From positions 2,988,010-3,052,009 of the forward strand of contig NZ_CP093379.1 in assembly GCF_022655595.1 (NCBI RefSeq): a stretch of 64,000 bases of DNA. The letters are read 5' to 3'. Numbering within the stretch: the stretch's first letter is position 1; every line of letters begins with the position of its first letter. This stretch comes from Ignatzschineria rhizosphaerae. GTDB lineage: Bacteria; Pseudomonadota; Gammaproteobacteria; Cardiobacteriales; Wohlfahrtiimonadaceae. The notes under the pieces are model-generated. The model saw only the letters and a list, made by a program, of their open reading frames with translations. It did no database searches and was not told the DNA's origin. Of this stretch, positions 9,032-20,754 are shown one piece after another. The position numbers and the translations under genes were made by a program.

Positions 9032-12000
9032 ATGGTCTATTCGTTTACAGAAAAAAAACGCATCCGTAAGGACTTTGGACAACAGATTGAAGTTCAAGAA
9101 GTACCTTTTCTCCTAGCGACTCAGCTCGATTCTTACGAAACATTTCTTCAAGATAATACCCCTCGTAAAGACCGTAAAGATCAAGGCTTAAATGCAGCCT
9201 TTCAATCTATCTTCCCAATTGAAGCAATTAAAGCAAAGACTGCGACATCAAATGGTTTCCGTCTCTCTTTAGAGTATGTGGATTACCATATCGGTGAACC
9301 AGAATTTGACGTTCGTGAATGTCAAATGCGTGGTACAACGTATGCTGCATCACTTCGTATTGGTATGCGCCTTAAAATTGCAGATTTAGAAACTGGCGAA
9401 ATTAAAGAGATCCGTGAAGCGGATATTGATCAGTTTGGCCGTGGTGGTGTCTATTTAGGTGAAATTCCTTTAATGACCGAAAACGGTACATTCGTAATTA
9501 ACGGAACAGAGCGTGTTATCGTTTCACAGCTTCACCGTTCACCGGGTGTATTCTTTGATCACGATAAAGGTAAAGGTCACTCTTCAGGAAAACTTCTTTT
9601 CTCAGCTCGCATCATTCCTTACCGTGGTTCGTGGATGGATTTTGAGTTTGATGCCAAAGATTTAGTTTTTGCACGTATTGACCGTCGTCGTAAACTTCAT
9701 GCAACGATTATTCTTAAAGCGCTTGGGTTATCAGATACTGAGATCTTAGCGGAGTTCTTTGAAACAAATACCTTTAAGATTAAGAAACAAAAATTATTCT
9801 TAGAATTAGTACCTGCTCGTTTACGTGGTGAAATGGCAGCTTTTGATATTCTTTTAGATGGTGAAGTACTTGTTGAGAAAGGCCGCCGTGTCACAGCTCG
9901 TCATACTAAACGTTTAGAAGAAGCAGGCGTTAAAGATCTTGAAGTACCATTTGAGTACATCGTCGGTCGAGTACTTTCTGAAGATGTGTTAGATGAATCA
10001 ACGGGCGAGCTTTTAGCGCTTGCTAATGATGCTATCACAGCTGAAACACTTGAGAAATTTGTGGCTTATGGCATTGATACGATTCCTGTAATCTTCACTA
10101 ACGAAGTAGATCGTGGTGCTTATATCTCAGATACACTTCGTGCAGATACCACGAAAAGCCAGCTTGAAGCGCAAATTGAAATTTATCGTATGATGCGCCC
10201 AGGTGAGCCACCTACAAAAGAAGCTGCAGAAAGCTTATTTGCAAGCCTTTTCTTCTCAGGTGATCGTTATGACTTATCAGCTGTTGGGCGTATGAAGTTC
10301 AACCGCCGCTTAGGTCGTGATAGTGATACTGGTGAAGGTACACTTTCAAATCAAGATATTCTTGATGTATTAAAAGAACTTGTTTCAATCCGTAACGGTC
10401 ATGGCACTGTGGATGATGTGGACCATTTAGGTAACCGTCGTATCCGCTCCGTGGGTGAAATGGTTGAAAACGTTTACCGTATTGGACTTGTACGTATTGA
10501 GCGTGCTGTTAAAGACCGTCTTTTAATTGCTGAAGCTGAAGGTTTAACACCGCATGATCTTATTAACGCAAAACCAGTAGGTGCTGCGATTAAAGAGTTC
10601 TTTGGTTCATCTCAGCTTTCACAATTTATGGACCAAAATAACCCGCTTTCAGAAGTGACGCATAAGCGTCGTATTTCTGCGCTTGGCCCTGGTGGTTTAA
10701 CGCGTGAGCGTGCAGGCTTTGAAGTTCGTGACGTTCACGTTACGCATTACGGTCGAGTATGCCCAATCGAAACACCAGAAGGTCCAAACATCGGTCTTAT
10801 TAACTCACTTGCAAGCTATGCTCGCACCAATAGCTATGGCTTCCTTGAGACGCCATATCGTAAAGTGATTGATGGCCGCGTTTCAGATCAAGTAGATTAC
10901 TTATCTGCTTATGAAGAAGCAAATTATGGTATCGCACAGGCGAATGCAAAACTTGATGAAACAGGTGCATTTGTTGATGACTTAATTGCATCACGTGTGG
11001 AAGGAGAGTTTACGCTCCTTACTAAAGAGCAAATTAGTTATATTGATATTTCACCAAAACAGATCGTATCTGTGGCGGCGGCATTGATTCCGTTCCTTGA
11101 GCATGATGATGCGAACCGTGCACTCATGGGATCGAACATGCAACGTCAAGCAGTTCCAACATTAAATGCCGATAAGCCACTTGTTGGTACAGGGATGGAG
11201 CGTATTGTTGCTCGTGACTCTGGGGTTTGTGTGGTTGCAAAGCGTGGTGGGGTTGTTGATTACGTTGATGCAACGCGAATCATTATTCGTGTTAATGATG
11301 AAGAGACAATCGTTGGTCAATCTGGGGTTGATATTTATAACCTCACAAAATACCAACGTTCAAACGCGAACACTTGTATTAACCAAAAAGTTCTCGTAAA
11401 AGAAGGTGATATCGTTTCAAGAAAAGATATTCTTGCAGATGGTCCTTCAACAGATTTAGGTGAGCTCGCTCTTGGTCAAAACATGCTCGTGGCATTCATG
11501 CCATGGAATGGTTATAACTATGAAGACTCCATTTTAATCTCTGAGCGTGTGGTTAAAGAAGAACGTTTTACAACGATTCATATTGAAGAGTTAACCTGTG
11601 TGGCTCGTGATACAAAATTAGGTCCTGAAGAGATTACTTCAGATATTCCTAACGTATCAGAATCAGCACTTTCTAAACTTGATGAAGCAGGTATTGCTTA
11701 CATCGGGGCAGAAGTGAAATCAGGGGATATCTTAGTGGGTAAAGTCTCACCAAAAGGTGAAACAACTTTAACGCCAGAAGAGAAACTTCTTCGTGCAATC
11801 TTTGGTGAGAAAGCCTCAGATGTAAAAGATAACTCCCTTCGTGTTCCTTCAGGAATGGATGGTACCGTTATCGACGTTCGTGTCTTCACGCGTGATGGTA
11901 TTGAGAAAGATAGCCGTGCTAAAGAGATCGAAGATCGTGAACTTCGCGGCGTACGTAAGGACTTAAATGACCAATTACGTATTCTTGAAGATGACCTTTT

Positions 12001-13162
12001 TGAGCGTGTTGGTAAGAGCTTAATTGATGCTGAAGTTGCCGCGGGTAACAAAGGCATTAAAGCAGGTGATAAGATCACTGAAGACTTCTTACAAGGTATC
12101 GAGCGTGAGAAATGGTTAGAGCTTAAGCTTAAATCAGAAGAGCAAGCAGAAGAGCTTGTGAAACTTAAAAAGCTGCTTGAGCAACAACGTAAAGATTCAA
12201 ATAAGAAATTTGAAGAGCTACGTGAAAAATTAACACAAGGTGATGAATTAGCGCCAGGTGTTCTTAAAATGGTTAAAGTTTATCTTGCGGTGAAACGTCG
12301 TATTCAACCGGGAGATAAAATGGCAGGTCGTCACGGAAACAAAGGGGTTATCTCCATGATCGTTCCGGAAGAAGATATGCCATATATGGAAGATGGTACA
12401 CCGGTAGATATCTGCTTAAACCCACTAGGGGTTCCATCACGTATGAATATTGGTCAGATTCTTGAAACTCACTTAGGTTGGGCTGCTCATGGTCTTGGAC
12501 TTAAAATCGATAAGATGATTAAGTCACATTCTAAAGCACAAGAGCTTCGTAAGTTTTTAGATGAGATCTACAACAAAGATGGCAGCGCACAAACTGTTGA
12601 TTTAGATAAGTTTAGTGATGAAGAAATCTTTGAGCTTTGTGGTAACTTAAGAAAAGGGGTTCCAATGGCAAGCCCAGTATTCGACGGTGCATCAGAAGAT
12701 GAAATGCGTCGTATGCTTCGCTTAGCTGATCTCCCTGAATCAGGTCAGATTAAGTTATATGACGGACGTACAGGGGATGCATTTGACAGACCTGTAACGG
12801 TAGGATTCATGTACATGCTCAAACTCAACCACTTAGTGGATGACAAAATGCATGCTCGTTCTACAGGTCCATACTCACTCGTAACACAGCAGCCGCTTGG
12901 TGGTAAAGCACAATTCGGTGGTCAGCGTTTCGGAGAGATGGAGGTGTGGGCACTTGAAGCTTATGGTGCGGCATATACACTACAAGAGATGTTAACAGTG
13001 AAATCGGATGACGTTGCAGGGCGTACAGCAGTGTACAAAAACATCGTTAACGGTGAACACAACATTGAAGTGGGAATGCCTGAGTCCTTTAACGTACTGA
13101 TTAAAGAGATCCGTTCTCTGGGTATCGATATTGACACGGTCAGTGATGAGGATGATGAGTAA
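9032..13162 (+). CDS. rpoB: RNA polymerase subunit beta
   Basis: A 1376-residue catalytic subunit of RNA polymerase. The rifampicin-binding segment [25 protein letters not shown] is wild type in form, as is the [18 protein letters not shown] block. The C-terminal [34 protein letters not shown] region that joins beta-prime is complete. One oddity is Val where nearly all bacteria have Pro in DVHPTHYGR (codon GTT at about 10738-10740). rpoC follows after 69 bp. Confidence 0.99.
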   Translation: MVYSFTEKKRIRKDFGQQIEVQEVPFLLATQLDSYETFLQDNTPRKDRKDQGLNAAFQSIFPIEAIKAKTATSNGFRLSLEYVDYHIGEPEFDVRECQMRGTTYAASLRIGMRLKIADLETGEIKEIREADIDQFGRGGVYLGEIPLMTENGTFVINGTERVIVSQLHRSPGVFFDHDKGKGHSSGKLLFSARIIPYRGSWMDFEFDAKDLVFARIDRRRKLHATIILKALGLSDTEILAEFFETNTFKIKKQKLFLELVPARLRGEMAAFDILLDGEVLVEKGRRVTARHTKRLEEAGVKDLEVPFEYIVGRVLSEDVLDESTGELLALANDAITAETLEKFVAYGIDTIPVIFTNEVDRGAYISDTLRADTTKSQLEAQIEIYRMMRPGEPPTKEAAESLFASLFFSGDRYDLSAVGRMKFNRRLGRDSDTGEGTLSNQDILDVLKELVSIRNGHGTVDDVDHLGNRRIRSVGEMVENVYRIGLVRIERAVKDRLLIAEAEGLTPHDLINAKPVGAAIKEFFGSSQLSQFMDQNNPLSEVTHKRRISALGPGGLTRERAGFEVRDVHVTHYGRVCPIETPEGPNIGLINSLASYARTNSYGFLETPYRKVIDGRVSDQVDYLSAYEEANYGIAQANAKLDETGAFVDDLIASRVEGEFTLLTKEQISYIDISPKQIVSVAAALIPFLEHDDANRALMGSNMQRQAVPTLNADKPLVGTGMERIVARDSGVCVVAKRGGVVDYVDATRIIIRVNDEETIVGQSGVDIYNLTKYQRSNANTCINQKVLVKEGDIVSRKDILADGPSTDLGELALGQNMLVAFMPWNGYNYEDSILISERVVKEERFTTIHIEELTCVARDTKLGPEEITSDIPNVSESALSKLDEAGIAYIGAEVKSGDILVGKVSPKGETTLTPEEKLLRAIFGEKASDVKDNSLRVPSGMDGTVIDVRVFTRDGIEKDSRAKEIEDRELRGVRKDLNDQLRILEDDLFERVGKSLIDAEVAAGNKGIKAGDKITEDFLQGIEREKWLELKLKSEEQAEELVKLKKLLEQQRKDSNKKFEELREKLTQGDELAPGVLKMVKVYLAVKRRIQPGDKMAGRHGNKGVISMIVPEEDMPYMEDGTPVDICLNPLGVPSRMNIGQILETHLGWAAHGLGLKIDKMIKSHSKAQELRKFLDEIYNKDGSAQTVDLDKFSDEEIFELCGNLRKGVPMASPVFDGASEDEMRRMLRLADLPESGQIKLYDGRTGDAFDRPVTVGFMYMLKLNHLVDDKMHARSTGPYSLVTQQPLGGKAQFGGQRFGEMEVWALEAYGAAYTLQEMLTVKSDDVAGRTAVYKNIVNGEHNIEVGMPESFNVLIKEIRSLGIDIDTVSDEDDE

Positions 13163-13231
13163 TCTCATCCTTTTCCCTTAAAACCGTTTCATATAGAGAC
13201 ATTTCTTTAAATATACATTGGAAGATAACGA

Positions 13232-16200
13232 ATGAACTTATTAAATTTATTTAAGAATGAAGATAAAGGTGGTTTTGATGCAATCAAGATTGGTCTTGCA
13301 TCACCTGAAAAAATTCTTAGTTGGTCATATGGCGAAGTTAAAAAGCCAGAGACTATCAACTATCGTACCTTTAAACCAGAGCGTGATGGACTTTTCTGTG
13401 CAAAGATCTTCGGACCGGTAAAAGATTATGAGTGCTTATGTGGTAAATATAAGCGCCTTAAGCACCGTGGTGTGGTGTGTGAGAAATGTGGCGTTGAAGT
13501 CACACTTTCAAATGTACGTCGTGAGCGTATGGGACACATCAAGTTAGCATCACCTGTTGCTCATATTTGGTATTTAAAATCACTCCCAAGTCGTATCGGT
13601 TTATTACTTGATATGACCCTTCGTGATATCGAAAAAATTCTTTACTTTGAATCATTTGTGGTAATTGAGCCAGGTTTAACGCCGTTTGAACATGGTCAAG
13701 TATTAACAGATGAAGAGTTCCTTGATGCAATCGAAGAGTACGGCGATGAATTTGATGCCCGTATGGGTGCAGAAGCTGTATTAGAGCTTCTTAAAGCGAT
13801 TGATCTTGAAGAAGAAGCGTCAACACTTCGTGAAGAACTTCAAGAAACGCGTTCAGAGACGAAATTTAAACGTCTTTCAAACCGTTTAAAACTCGTTGAA
13901 TCATTTATCGCATCAGGTAATGATCCTGCATGGATGATCTTAACGAACTTACCAGTTCTTCCACCAGATTTACGACCATTAGTTCCACTTGATGGTGGTC
14001 GTTTTGCGACATCTGATCTTAATGATCTTTATCGCCGTGTTATTAACCGTAATAACCGTTTACAACGACTATTAGAACTTGAAGCGCCGGATATTATTGT
14101 CCGTAACGAAAAACGTATGCTTCAAGAGTCTGTAGACTCATTATTGGATAATGGTCGTCGTGGTCGTGCGATTTCTGGAGCGAATAAGCGTCCGCTTAAA
14201 TCACTTGCGGATATGATCAAAGGTAAACAAGGTCGTTTCCGTCAAAACCTTCTTGGTAAACGTGTTGACTATTCAGGTCGTTCTGTAATCGTTGTTGGAC
14301 CGACACTTCGTCTTCATCAGTGTGGTTTACCAAAACAGATGGCGCTTGAGCTTTTCAAACCATTTATCTTCTCTCAATTGATCCAACGTGGTATTGCTAC
14401 AACGATCAAAGCAGCGAAGCGTATGGTTGAGCGTGAAGTTCCAGAAGTTTGGGATATTCTTGAGCATGTGATCACTGAGCACCCAGTTCTTTTGAACCGT
14501 GCACCAACCCTTCACAGACTTGGTATCCAAGCGTTTGAACCTGTATTAATCGAAGGTAAAGCAATTCAGCTTCACCCACTCGTTTGTACCGCATTTAACG
14601 CCGACTTTGACGGTGACCAAATGGCGGTTCACGTACCACTTTCAATTGAATCACAATTAGAAGCACGTGCGCTCATGATGTCTTCAAACAATATTCTCTC
14701 ACCAGCAAACGGTGAGCCGATTATTGTTCCATCACAAGACGTTGTATTAGGTCTTTACTACATGACTCGTGAGCGTTTAAATGCAAAAGGTGAAGGTCGT
14801 ATCTTTACAGATACTGCTGAAGTTCATCGTGCATACGCATCAAAAGAGTTAGACGTTCATGCAAAAATCCAAGTTCGTCTTCCGATTACAATGTTTGAAG
14901 ATGCAGAAGAGGGTGAGGTCTACCGCCGCGTTGAATCAACGGTTGGTCGTATTCTTTTAACGGATCTTCTGCCAGAAGGTTTACCGTTCTCTCTTATTGA
15001 TAAAGTATTATCAAAACGTGAGATCTCAAATTTAATTAACAGCTGCTACCGTCGTCTTGGTCTTAAAGATACAGTAATCTTTGCTGACAAACTCATGTAC
15101 ACAGGGTTCTACTACGCAATGCGTTCAGGATCATCTGTAGGTTATGAGGACATGGTGATTCCACCGCAAAAGCAAGAGATCATTGATCGCGCGGAAGCAG
15201 AAGTTAAAGAAGTACAGATGCAATACTCACAAGGTTTGGTAACAAACGGTGAGCGTTATAACAAAGTTATCGATATCTGGTCACGTACGAACGAAGAAGT
15301 TGCAAAAACAATGATGAGCAACCTTGGTAAAGACGAAGTATTTGACGAGAAAACAGGTAAAAATGTTGAACAAACATCCTTTAACTCTATCTTCATGATG
15401 GCAGACTCAGGAGCTCGTGGTAGTGCCGCGCAGATCCGTCAGCTTGCTGGTATGCGTGGATTGATGGCAAAACCAGATGGTTCGATCATCGAAACACCAA
15501 TCACGGCTAACTTCCGTGAAGGTCTAGACGTTCTTCAGTACTTCGTATCAACGCATGGTGCTCGTAAAGGTCTTGCGGATACGGCACTTAAAACAGCGAA
15601 CTCAGGTTACTTAACACGTCGTTTAGTTGACGTTGCACAAGACCTTGTGATCGTGAATGAAGATTGTGGTACTAAAGATGGTCTTCTCATGACTCCTATC
15701 GTTGAAGGTGGGGATATCGTTGAGCCACTGCGTGATCGTGTTCTTGGTCTTGTAGTTGCTGAGGACGTTTACGTTCCTGGAACAGAAGAAGTCCTCTTTG
15801 AAGCCGGTACACTTTTAGATGAAGCAGCTGTAGAGCTTCTTGATGAAAAAGGTGTGGATGAGCTAATTGCTCGCTCCGCGATTACTTGTGAAAATCGTCA
15901 TGGTCTTTGTGCTAAATGTTATGGTCGCGACCTTGGTCGTGGTCACCTTGTTAACCCAGGTGAGTCAGTGGGTGTTATTGCTGCACAATCCATCGGGGAG
16001 CCAGGTACACAGTTAACGATGCGTACGTTCCATATCGGGGGAGCGGCATCGGGTTCTGCGGCAGTTTCAAATGTACAGGTGAAAACTAAAGGTACGCTTA
16101 AACTTGTTCGTATGAAGACTGTTCGTAACAAAGATAACCACCTTGTATCAATCTCACGTTCGGGCGAATTAATCATCATGGATGAATTTGGTCGTAACCG

Positions 16201-17341
16201 TGAGCGTTATAAAGTTCCTTACGGTGCAACAATTGTTGTTGACGAAGGTGGTAGCGTAGAGATTGGGGATATCGTGGCAACATGGGATCCGCATACCATT
16301 CCTGTTATCGTTGAAGTTTCAGGTCACATTAAATTTGTGGATTTTGAAGAGAACATCAACGTACAGAAACAAACGGATGATATTACAGGTCTTTCAAATC
16401 TTATCGTTCTTGACTCTAAGCAACGCAATACTGGTGGTAAACGTCCATCAATCTGCGTCGTAGATGAAGCTGGTAATGAACTCAATATCCCAGGAACAGA
16501 TGTCACAGCAATGTATACACTTCCTGTAGGGGCGATTTTAAACCTTAATGATGGGGATGCGGTATCAATTGGTGATCCTCTTGCACGTATTCCACAAGAG
16601 TCATCAAAAACACGTGATATTACCGGGGGTCTACCACGAGTTGCTGACCTCTTTGAAGCAAGACGTCCAAAAGAAGCGGCAATTCTTGCAGAGAAGACAG
16701 GTATCGTGAGCTTTGGTCGTGAGACAATGAGTAAACAGCGTCTTATCATCACAGATTCAGATGGTGTTGCGCATGAAGAGCTTATTCCAAAATGGCGTCA
16801 TGTGAACGTGTTCGAAGGGGAAACTGTTGAAAAAGGTGAGATCATCGTTGATGGTGAATTAAGTGCTCATGATATTCTTCGTCTCCTTGGTGTGAAAGAG
16901 CTTGCTGAGTATCTTGTGAAAGAGATTCAAGACGTTTATCGCTTACAAGGGGTTAAGATCTCTGATAAACATATTGAAGTCATCATTCGTCAGATGCTCC
17001 GTAAAGTGGAAATTCTTGAAGCAAACGATAGTAACTTTATCAAAGGTGAACAAGCAGAATACGTCGCTCTTCTTGAAGAGAATGAGCGTGTGGTTGCTGA
17101 AGGTGGCGTTCCTGCAACGTATCAACCTGTCCTCCTTGGGATTACAAAAGCATCGCTTGCAACAGATAGCTTTATTTCAGCGGCATCGTTCCAAGAAACA
17201 ACACGTGTCTTAACAGATGCTTCTATTCGCGGACTTAGAGATCATCTCCGTGGTCTTAAAGAGAACGTTATCGTGGGTCGCTTGATCCCTGCAGGTACCG
17301 GTCTTATTTATCACGAAGAGCGTCGTAAAGCGGGTAACTAA
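13232..17341 (+). CDS. rpoC: RNA polymerase subunit beta-prime
   Basis: A 1369-residue largest subunit of RNA polymerase. The N-terminal zinc ribbon is [20 protein letters not shown]. The catalytic [14 protein letters not shown] motif holds the Mg-binding Asp triad. The second zinc site is made by CGTKDG and [13 protein letters not shown]. Ends with [14 protein letters not shown] as usual. A strong terminator follows, closing the operon. Confidence 0.99.
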   Translation: MNLLNLFKNEDKGGFDAIKIGLASPEKILSWSYGEVKKPETINYRTFKPERDGLFCAKIFGPVKDYECLCGKYKRLKHRGVVCEKCGVEVTLSNVRRERMGHIKLASPVAHIWYLKSLPSRIGLLLDMTLRDIEKILYFESFVVIEPGLTPFEHGQVLTDEEFLDAIEEYGDEFDARMGAEAVLELLKAIDLEEEASTLREELQETRSETKFKRLSNRLKLVESFIASGNDPAWMILTNLPVLPPDLRPLVPLDGGRFATSDLNDLYRRVINRNNRLQRLLELEAPDIIVRNEKRMLQESVDSLLDNGRRGRAISGANKRPLKSLADMIKGKQGRFRQNLLGKRVDYSGRSVIVVGPTLRLHQCGLPKQMALELFKPFIFSQLIQRGIATTIKAAKRMVEREVPEVWDILEHVITEHPVLLNRAPTLHRLGIQAFEPVLIEGKAIQLHPLVCTAFNADFDGDQMAVHVPLSIESQLEARALMMSSNNILSPANGEPIIVPSQDVVLGLYYMTRERLNAKGEGRIFTDTAEVHRAYASKELDVHAKIQVRLPITMFEDAEEGEVYRRVESTVGRILLTDLLPEGLPFSLIDKVLSKREISNLINSCYRRLGLKDTVIFADKLMYTGFYYAMRSGSSVGYEDMVIPPQKQEIIDRAEAEVKEVQMQYSQGLVTNGERYNKVIDIWSRTNEEVAKTMMSNLGKDEVFDEKTGKNVEQTSFNSIFMMADSGARGSAAQIRQLAGMRGLMAKPDGSIIETPITANFREGLDVLQYFVSTHGARKGLADTALKTANSGYLTRRLVDVAQDLVIVNEDCGTKDGLLMTPIVEGGDIVEPLRDRVLGLVVAEDVYVPGTEEVLFEAGTLLDEAAVELLDEKGVDELIARSAITCENRHGLCAKCYGRDLGRGHLVNPGESVGVIAAQSIGEPGTQLTMRTFHIGGAASGSAAVSNVQVKTKGTLKLVRMKTVRNKDNHLVSISRSGELIIMDEFGRNRERYKVPYGATIVVDEGGSVEIGDIVATWDPHTIPVIVEVSGHIKFVDFEENINVQKQTDDITGLSNLIVLDSKQRNTGGKRPSICVVDEAGNELNIPGTDVTAMYTLPVGAILNLNDGDAVSIGDPLARIPQESSKTRDITGGLPRVADLFEARRPKEAAILAEKTGIVSFGRETMSKQRLIITDSDGVAHEELIPKWRHVNVFEGETVEKGEIIVDGELSAHDILRLLGVKELAEYLVKEIQDVYRLQGVKISDKHIEVIIRQMLRKVEILEANDSNFIKGEQAEYVALLEENERVVAEGGVPATYQPVLLGITKASLATDSFISAASFQETTRVLTDASIRGLRDHLRGLKENVIVGRLIPAGTGLIYHEERRKAGN

Positions 17342-17370
17342 TCATCCTAAAGATGATTGACTAATAGATA

Positions 17371-17396
17371 AGCGCTCCTTTAGTGGAGCGCTTTCT
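17371..17396 (+). terminator. Terminator after rpoC
   Basis: AGCGCTCC pairs with GGAGCGCT across TTTAGT, followed by TTCT. End of the rplK-rpoC operon. Confidence 0.85.
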
Positions 17397-17423
17397 CATT
17401 TAAAATAGAAGAGGGGAAATAGC

Positions 17424-17867
17424 GTGTCTGTTTCAAAGCGTAAATTAATCGCATCCAGAAAATCTGCAAGATTCTTTTTAATTCAAGCACTCTATGAGTG
17501 GCAAATTGCCCATAGCTCTTTAGCAGAGATTAGTAGTAATATTGCGGATAATGAGAAGTTCTCAGAAGCAAATAGTGAATATTTCCATGAGTTATTGCAA
17601 AATATTACGCAAAAGCGTGCTGAGCTAGATAGTGTCATTGCACCTTTTTTAGATCGTGATGTTGAGCAAGTTGACCCAATTGAGCGTTCAATTTTATGGC
17701 TTGGGGTTTATGAGTTACAAAATCAGCTCGATATTCCTTATAAATCTGTTATTAACGAAGCTGTGGAATTAACAAAACAGTTTGGAGCAGAAGGTAGCCA
17801 TCGTTATGTGAATGGTGTTTTAGACAAGGTTTCTAAAACGATTACTCTTCGCCAAGCTGAAAAGTAA
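17424..17867 (+). CDS. nusB: Transcription antitermination factor NusB
   Basis: A 147-residue all-helical RNA-binding protein. With NusE (S10) it binds boxA of rRNA operons and promotes antitermination. The N-terminal SARFFLIQALYEWQIAHSS and C-terminal LWLGVYELQNQLDIPYKSVINEAVELTKQFG and RYVNGVLDKV blocks are characteristic. The start is GTG 17424 with a GAGGGG ribosome-binding site. Its place after rpoC is unusual, since it is often in the rib operon. Confidence 0.95.
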   Translation: MSVSKRKLIASRKSARFFLIQALYEWQIAHSSLAEISSNIADNEKFSEANSEYFHELLQNITQKRAELDSVIAPFLDRDVEQVDPIERSILWLGVYELQNQLDIPYKSVINEAVELTKQFGAEGSHRYVNGVLDKVSKTITLRQAEK

Positions 17868-18094
17868 TTGGCTATTTCAGCCAAAAAGCGGAAAGAAAAA
17901 GGATCTAACTTGTGTTAGATCATGAAAATGCTTAAAATTACTAGGCAACAATTTTTTATTTTAGGATGCACTTTTAAGTTTTAATGGTAAAACATCAGCC
18001 GAATAATTGAAAATTTATAAGGCTATGATAGATGGCTTACTGGGAAAGCTTTTAATGTATCCAAAATGTCTACTTACTCATTTGGAGGAAGATT
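17868..18094. other. Gap between nusB and the first sod gene
   Basis: 227 bp without a gene. It holds a small stem (17902-17909 GATCTAAC with 17914-17921), which is probably a weak nusB terminator. No clear Fur or SoxS site was seen by eye. Confidence 0.4.
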
Positions 18095-18706
18095 ATGTCA
18101 TACGAATTACCAAAATTACCTTATGCTCATGATGCATTAGAGCCACATATTGATACAGAAACAATGCATCTTCATCATGAAAAGCATCATCAAACGTATG
18201 TAAATAACGTGAATGCAGCGCTTGCTAATTATCCGGAGCTTGCGGCTAAAACAGTTGAAGATTTAGTATCTGATATGAATGCAATCCCAGCAGATATCCG
18301 TACAGCTGTTCAAAATAATGGTGGCGGCCATGCTAACCATTCACTTTTCTGGACTGTCATGACACCTAATGGTGGTGGCGAGCCTACAGGTGCTGTTAAA
18401 GAAGCAATTGATAAAGCATTTGGTAGTTTTGATGCATTTAAAGAGAAGTTTGCGGCAGCTGCGGCAACACGTTTTGGTTCAGGTTGGGCGTGGTTATCAG
18501 TGGATAAAAACGGTAACTTAGAAGTTTCATCAACCGCAAACCAAGATTCGCCTTTAATGGAAGGTAAAACGCCTATTTTAGGTTTAGATGTTTGGGAGCA
18601 TGCTTACTATAAAAAATATAGTAACGTTCGTGTTGATTACATTTCAGCATTTTGGAATGTTATAAATTGGGATGAAGTTAACAGACGTTTAGTTGCGGCT
18701 AAATAA
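18095..18706 (+). CDS. sodA: Superoxide dismutase, Mn-type
   Basis: A 203-residue cytoplasmic superoxide dismutase. Metal ligands are His27 ([10 protein letters not shown]), the His of [10 protein letters not shown], and Asp and His of DVWEHAYY. The [11 protein letters not shown] context with Gly in the outer sphere, and Gln in [11 protein letters not shown], is the Mn-type pattern. The Fe type has Gln in the first of these positions instead. A GGAGG ribosome-binding site is present. An Fe-type sod gene follows 235 bp later. Metal preference is inferred from these residues and would need enzyme data. Confidence 0.92.
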   Translation: MSYELPKLPYAHDALEPHIDTETMHLHHEKHHQTYVNNVNAALANYPELAAKTVEDLVSDMNAIPADIRTAVQNNGGGHANHSLFWTVMTPNGGGEPTGAVKEAIDKAFGSFDAFKEKFAAAAATRFGSGWAWLSVDKNGNLEVSSTANQDSPLMEGKTPILGLDVWEHAYYKKYSNVRVDYISAFWNVINWDEVNRRLVAAK

Positions 18707-18783
18707 GAAAAAATTTTAGTAGGCATAGCGGTAATTAATAAATAATTACTACAAGAACCCTACAAAAATCATATATAAATTAG

Positions 18784-18812
18784 AAGCCTACATATTATGT
18801 AGGCTTTTTTAG
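18784..18812 (+). terminator. Terminator between the two sod genes
   Basis: AAGCCTACATA pairs with TATGTAGGCTT followed by TTTT. It shows that the two sod genes are separate transcription units. Confidence 0.8.
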
Positions 18813-18941
18813 TTTTTGAAAAGCCCCTAATACGAGCATAAATGGAAGATTCTTGTTAAGATATGCCCTAGATTGTTTTCTTGTAGTTTTTTTATTTGAG
18901 AAGACAAATCAACATCTATTTAACGAGAGGAAGTTAACATT

Positions 18942-19520
18942 ATGTCATTTGAGTTACCAAAATTACCCTATGCAATGGATGCACTAGAGCCACATATTTC
19001 TAAAGAGACTTTAGAGTATCATTACGGCAAACACCATCAAACGTATGTAAATACTTTAAATACAATGATTGCAGATACTGAGTTTGCAGACCTCACATTA
19101 GAAGAGATTATCTTAAAATCTTCAGGTCCTATGTTCAATAATGCCGCACAAGTTTGGAATCATACCTTTTATTGGGAGTCATTAAAACCGCAAGGTGGTG
19201 GTGTGGCAACGGGTAAAATTGCAGCAGCAATTAATGAAAAGTGGGGTTCCTTTGAAGCATTCCAAAAAGCATTTGATCAATGTGCAGTTGGTACTTTTGG
19301 CGCTGGCTGGGCTTGGTTAGTTAAAAATGCTGATGGTTCTATTGAGCTTGTATCAACCTCAAATGCCGCAACACCATTAACAACGGGACAAACACCACTT
19401 TTAACTTGTGATGTGTGGGAGCATGCTTACTATATTGATTACCGTAATAGTCGCCCTAATTATTTAGAGAACTTCTGGGCACTCATTAACTGGGATAAAG
19501 TGAACGAGCGTTTTGCATAG
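18942..19520 (+). CDS. sodB: Superoxide dismutase, Fe-type
   Basis: A 192-residue superoxide dismutase about as long as E. coli SodB. Ligands are His27 ([11 protein letters not shown]), His in QVWNHTFYW, and Asp and His of [14 protein letters not shown]. Gln in [17 protein letters not shown] is the Fe-type outer-sphere residue. It has its own ribosome-binding site (GAGAGG). Its N terminus ([18 protein letters not shown]) is nearly identical to that of the preceding Mn-type protein, but the middle differs, so the two are ancient paralogues and not a recent copy. Confidence 0.92.
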   Translation: MSFELPKLPYAMDALEPHISKETLEYHYGKHHQTYVNTLNTMIADTEFADLTLEEIILKSSGPMFNNAAQVWNHTFYWESLKPQGGGVATGKIAAAINEKWGSFEAFQKAFDQCAVGTFGAGWAWLVKNADGSIELVSTSNAATPLTTGQTPLLTCDVWEHAYYIDYRNSRPNYLENFWALINWDKVNERFA

Positions 19521-19598
19521 TAAGCGCCGGTATAAGGGATTTTGCTATTGAAGTTTAGAGGATCTTTGGTTGAAAAGGTCTATCTTACGACAGTCGTT

Positions 19599-19757
19599 TA
19601 TAGTCGATTTGGTTTAAGAAACAGTATGTTAAAAGTAAAACGGTACAGCGTGTGAATCAAAACCGCTTGCACGATGCCGGATAGAACGGTTTTTGCGCTT
19701 CTCATAACTGATGCACCGGCAACCTGATTTAGTCATTTAAAACCTGTTTTACTATAA
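19599..19757. repeat. Correia-like dispersed repeat, copy 1
   Basis: A 159-bp non-coding element with imperfect terminal inverted repeats. The left end begins TATAGTCGATTTGG and the right end closes with TTTTACTATAA. A diverged copy lies at 53379-53535 with the same ends and the same internal blocks (TAAAAGTAAA, GATGC.CCGGCAA.CTGATTTAG). The TATAGT.GATT ends and size recall Correia elements of Neisseria, a MITE family. Homology with those is not shown. Confidence 0.65.
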
Positions 19758-19921
19758 ATCAAAAGCTTTTTCTTAATTCTATTTCTCTATAAAATTCCTA
19801 AGAGGATTATTTAATCGTCAGGAAAAGACAATAAAAGGGGCATGATGATAGTGCCTCTTTTTTTATAAGTTTGTGTAAAATAGAGTTTCCATTCTAATTT
19901 GGTTGTATAGGAAAAAGATTA

Positions 19922-20668
19922 ATGACACAAGATTATGATCGCCGATTTTCAACATTAAGTAGGCTCTACGAAGAGAATGGCTTAAAGCGATTAGCCCAGA
20001 GCCATGTAGTAGTTGTGGGAATTGGTGGTGTCGGTTCTTGGGCGGTTGAAGCCTTAGCACGAAGTGGTGTTGGTAAACTCACCTTAATTGATCTTGATAA
20101 TATTGCCGAGAGTAATATTAACCGTCAAATTCATGCACTCTCATCAACCATTGGTCAATCGAAAGTTGAAGCGATGAAATCTCGTATTTTAGAGATTAAT
20201 GAGCGTTGTGAAGTTGTGATGATTGAAGATTTTTTAACGGCAGATAATCTTGCAGAATATCTCACCCATCCTCGGGAGAACTACTGGATTTTAGATGCGA
20301 TGGATGAAGTTCGCGTGAAAGCGGCGCTCATAGCCTTTGCAAAGCGTCATCGTTATAAGATGATTACCACAGGTGCAGCAGGTGGTAAAACTCGAGCTGA
20401 AGATTTGATGATTGATGATCTTAATAAAACTTTTCATGATCCTTTATCTGCGCGGTTAAAAGCGTTATTGCGTAAAGATTATGATTTTCCGGCACATGAT
20501 AAAAAGGCCGGCATCCCCATTGTTTTTAGCAAAGAAAATAGCCAAGCTAAGAAGAATGCTAGTGGAGGGCTTAACTGTCAAGGCTATGGCTCTATTGTGA
20601 CAGTAACGGCCACAATGGGATTGATGGCGGCAAGTTATATTATTAATAAAATTACAGGGCGGGGGTAA
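19922..20668 (+). CDS. tcdA: tRNA threonylcarbamoyladenosine dehydratase
   Basis: A 248-residue ThiF/E1-like enzyme that uses ATP to cyclise t6A37 to ct6A37 in tRNAs. The nucleotide-binding loop is VVVVGIGGVGSWAVEALARSGVG near residues 30-50. Next come the LIDLDNIAESNINRQIHAL segment and the catalytic region GLNCQGYGSI with Cys near residue 219. Length matches E. coli TcdA (YgdL/CsdL). It starts at ATG 19922. It is followed by a shared terminator with the convergent gene. Confidence 0.92.
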   Translation: MTQDYDRRFSTLSRLYEENGLKRLAQSHVVVVGIGGVGSWAVEALARSGVGKLTLIDLDNIAESNINRQIHALSSTIGQSKVEAMKSRILEINERCEVVMIEDFLTADNLAEYLTHPRENYWILDAMDEVRVKAALIAFAKRHRYKMITTGAAGGKTRAEDLMIDDLNKTFHDPLSARLKALLRKDYDFPAHDKKAGIPIVFSKENSQAKKNASGGLNCQGYGSIVTVTATMGLMAASYIINKITGRG

Positions 20669-20700
20669 TCTTCATCGCTCAATTGGTATCATATGATGAA

Positions 20701-20735
20701 AAAATGCCGGGAGAAGAAAATCTACCGGCATTTTT
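20701..20735. terminator. Bidirectional terminator between tcdA and the convergent gene
   Basis: AAAATGCCGG (20701-20710) pairs with CCGGCATTTT (20725-20734), flanked by A and T runs on both strands. Confidence 0.8.
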
Positions 20736-20754
20736 GTATCTGTATGAAATAATA

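Noticed and set aside
11698..12078. 126-codon minus-strand frame within rpoB, and other long antisense frames in rpoB/rpoC, rplA and rplL
   Set aside because: Mirror frames of highly expressed genes with strong codon bias; no ribosome-binding site or family match.
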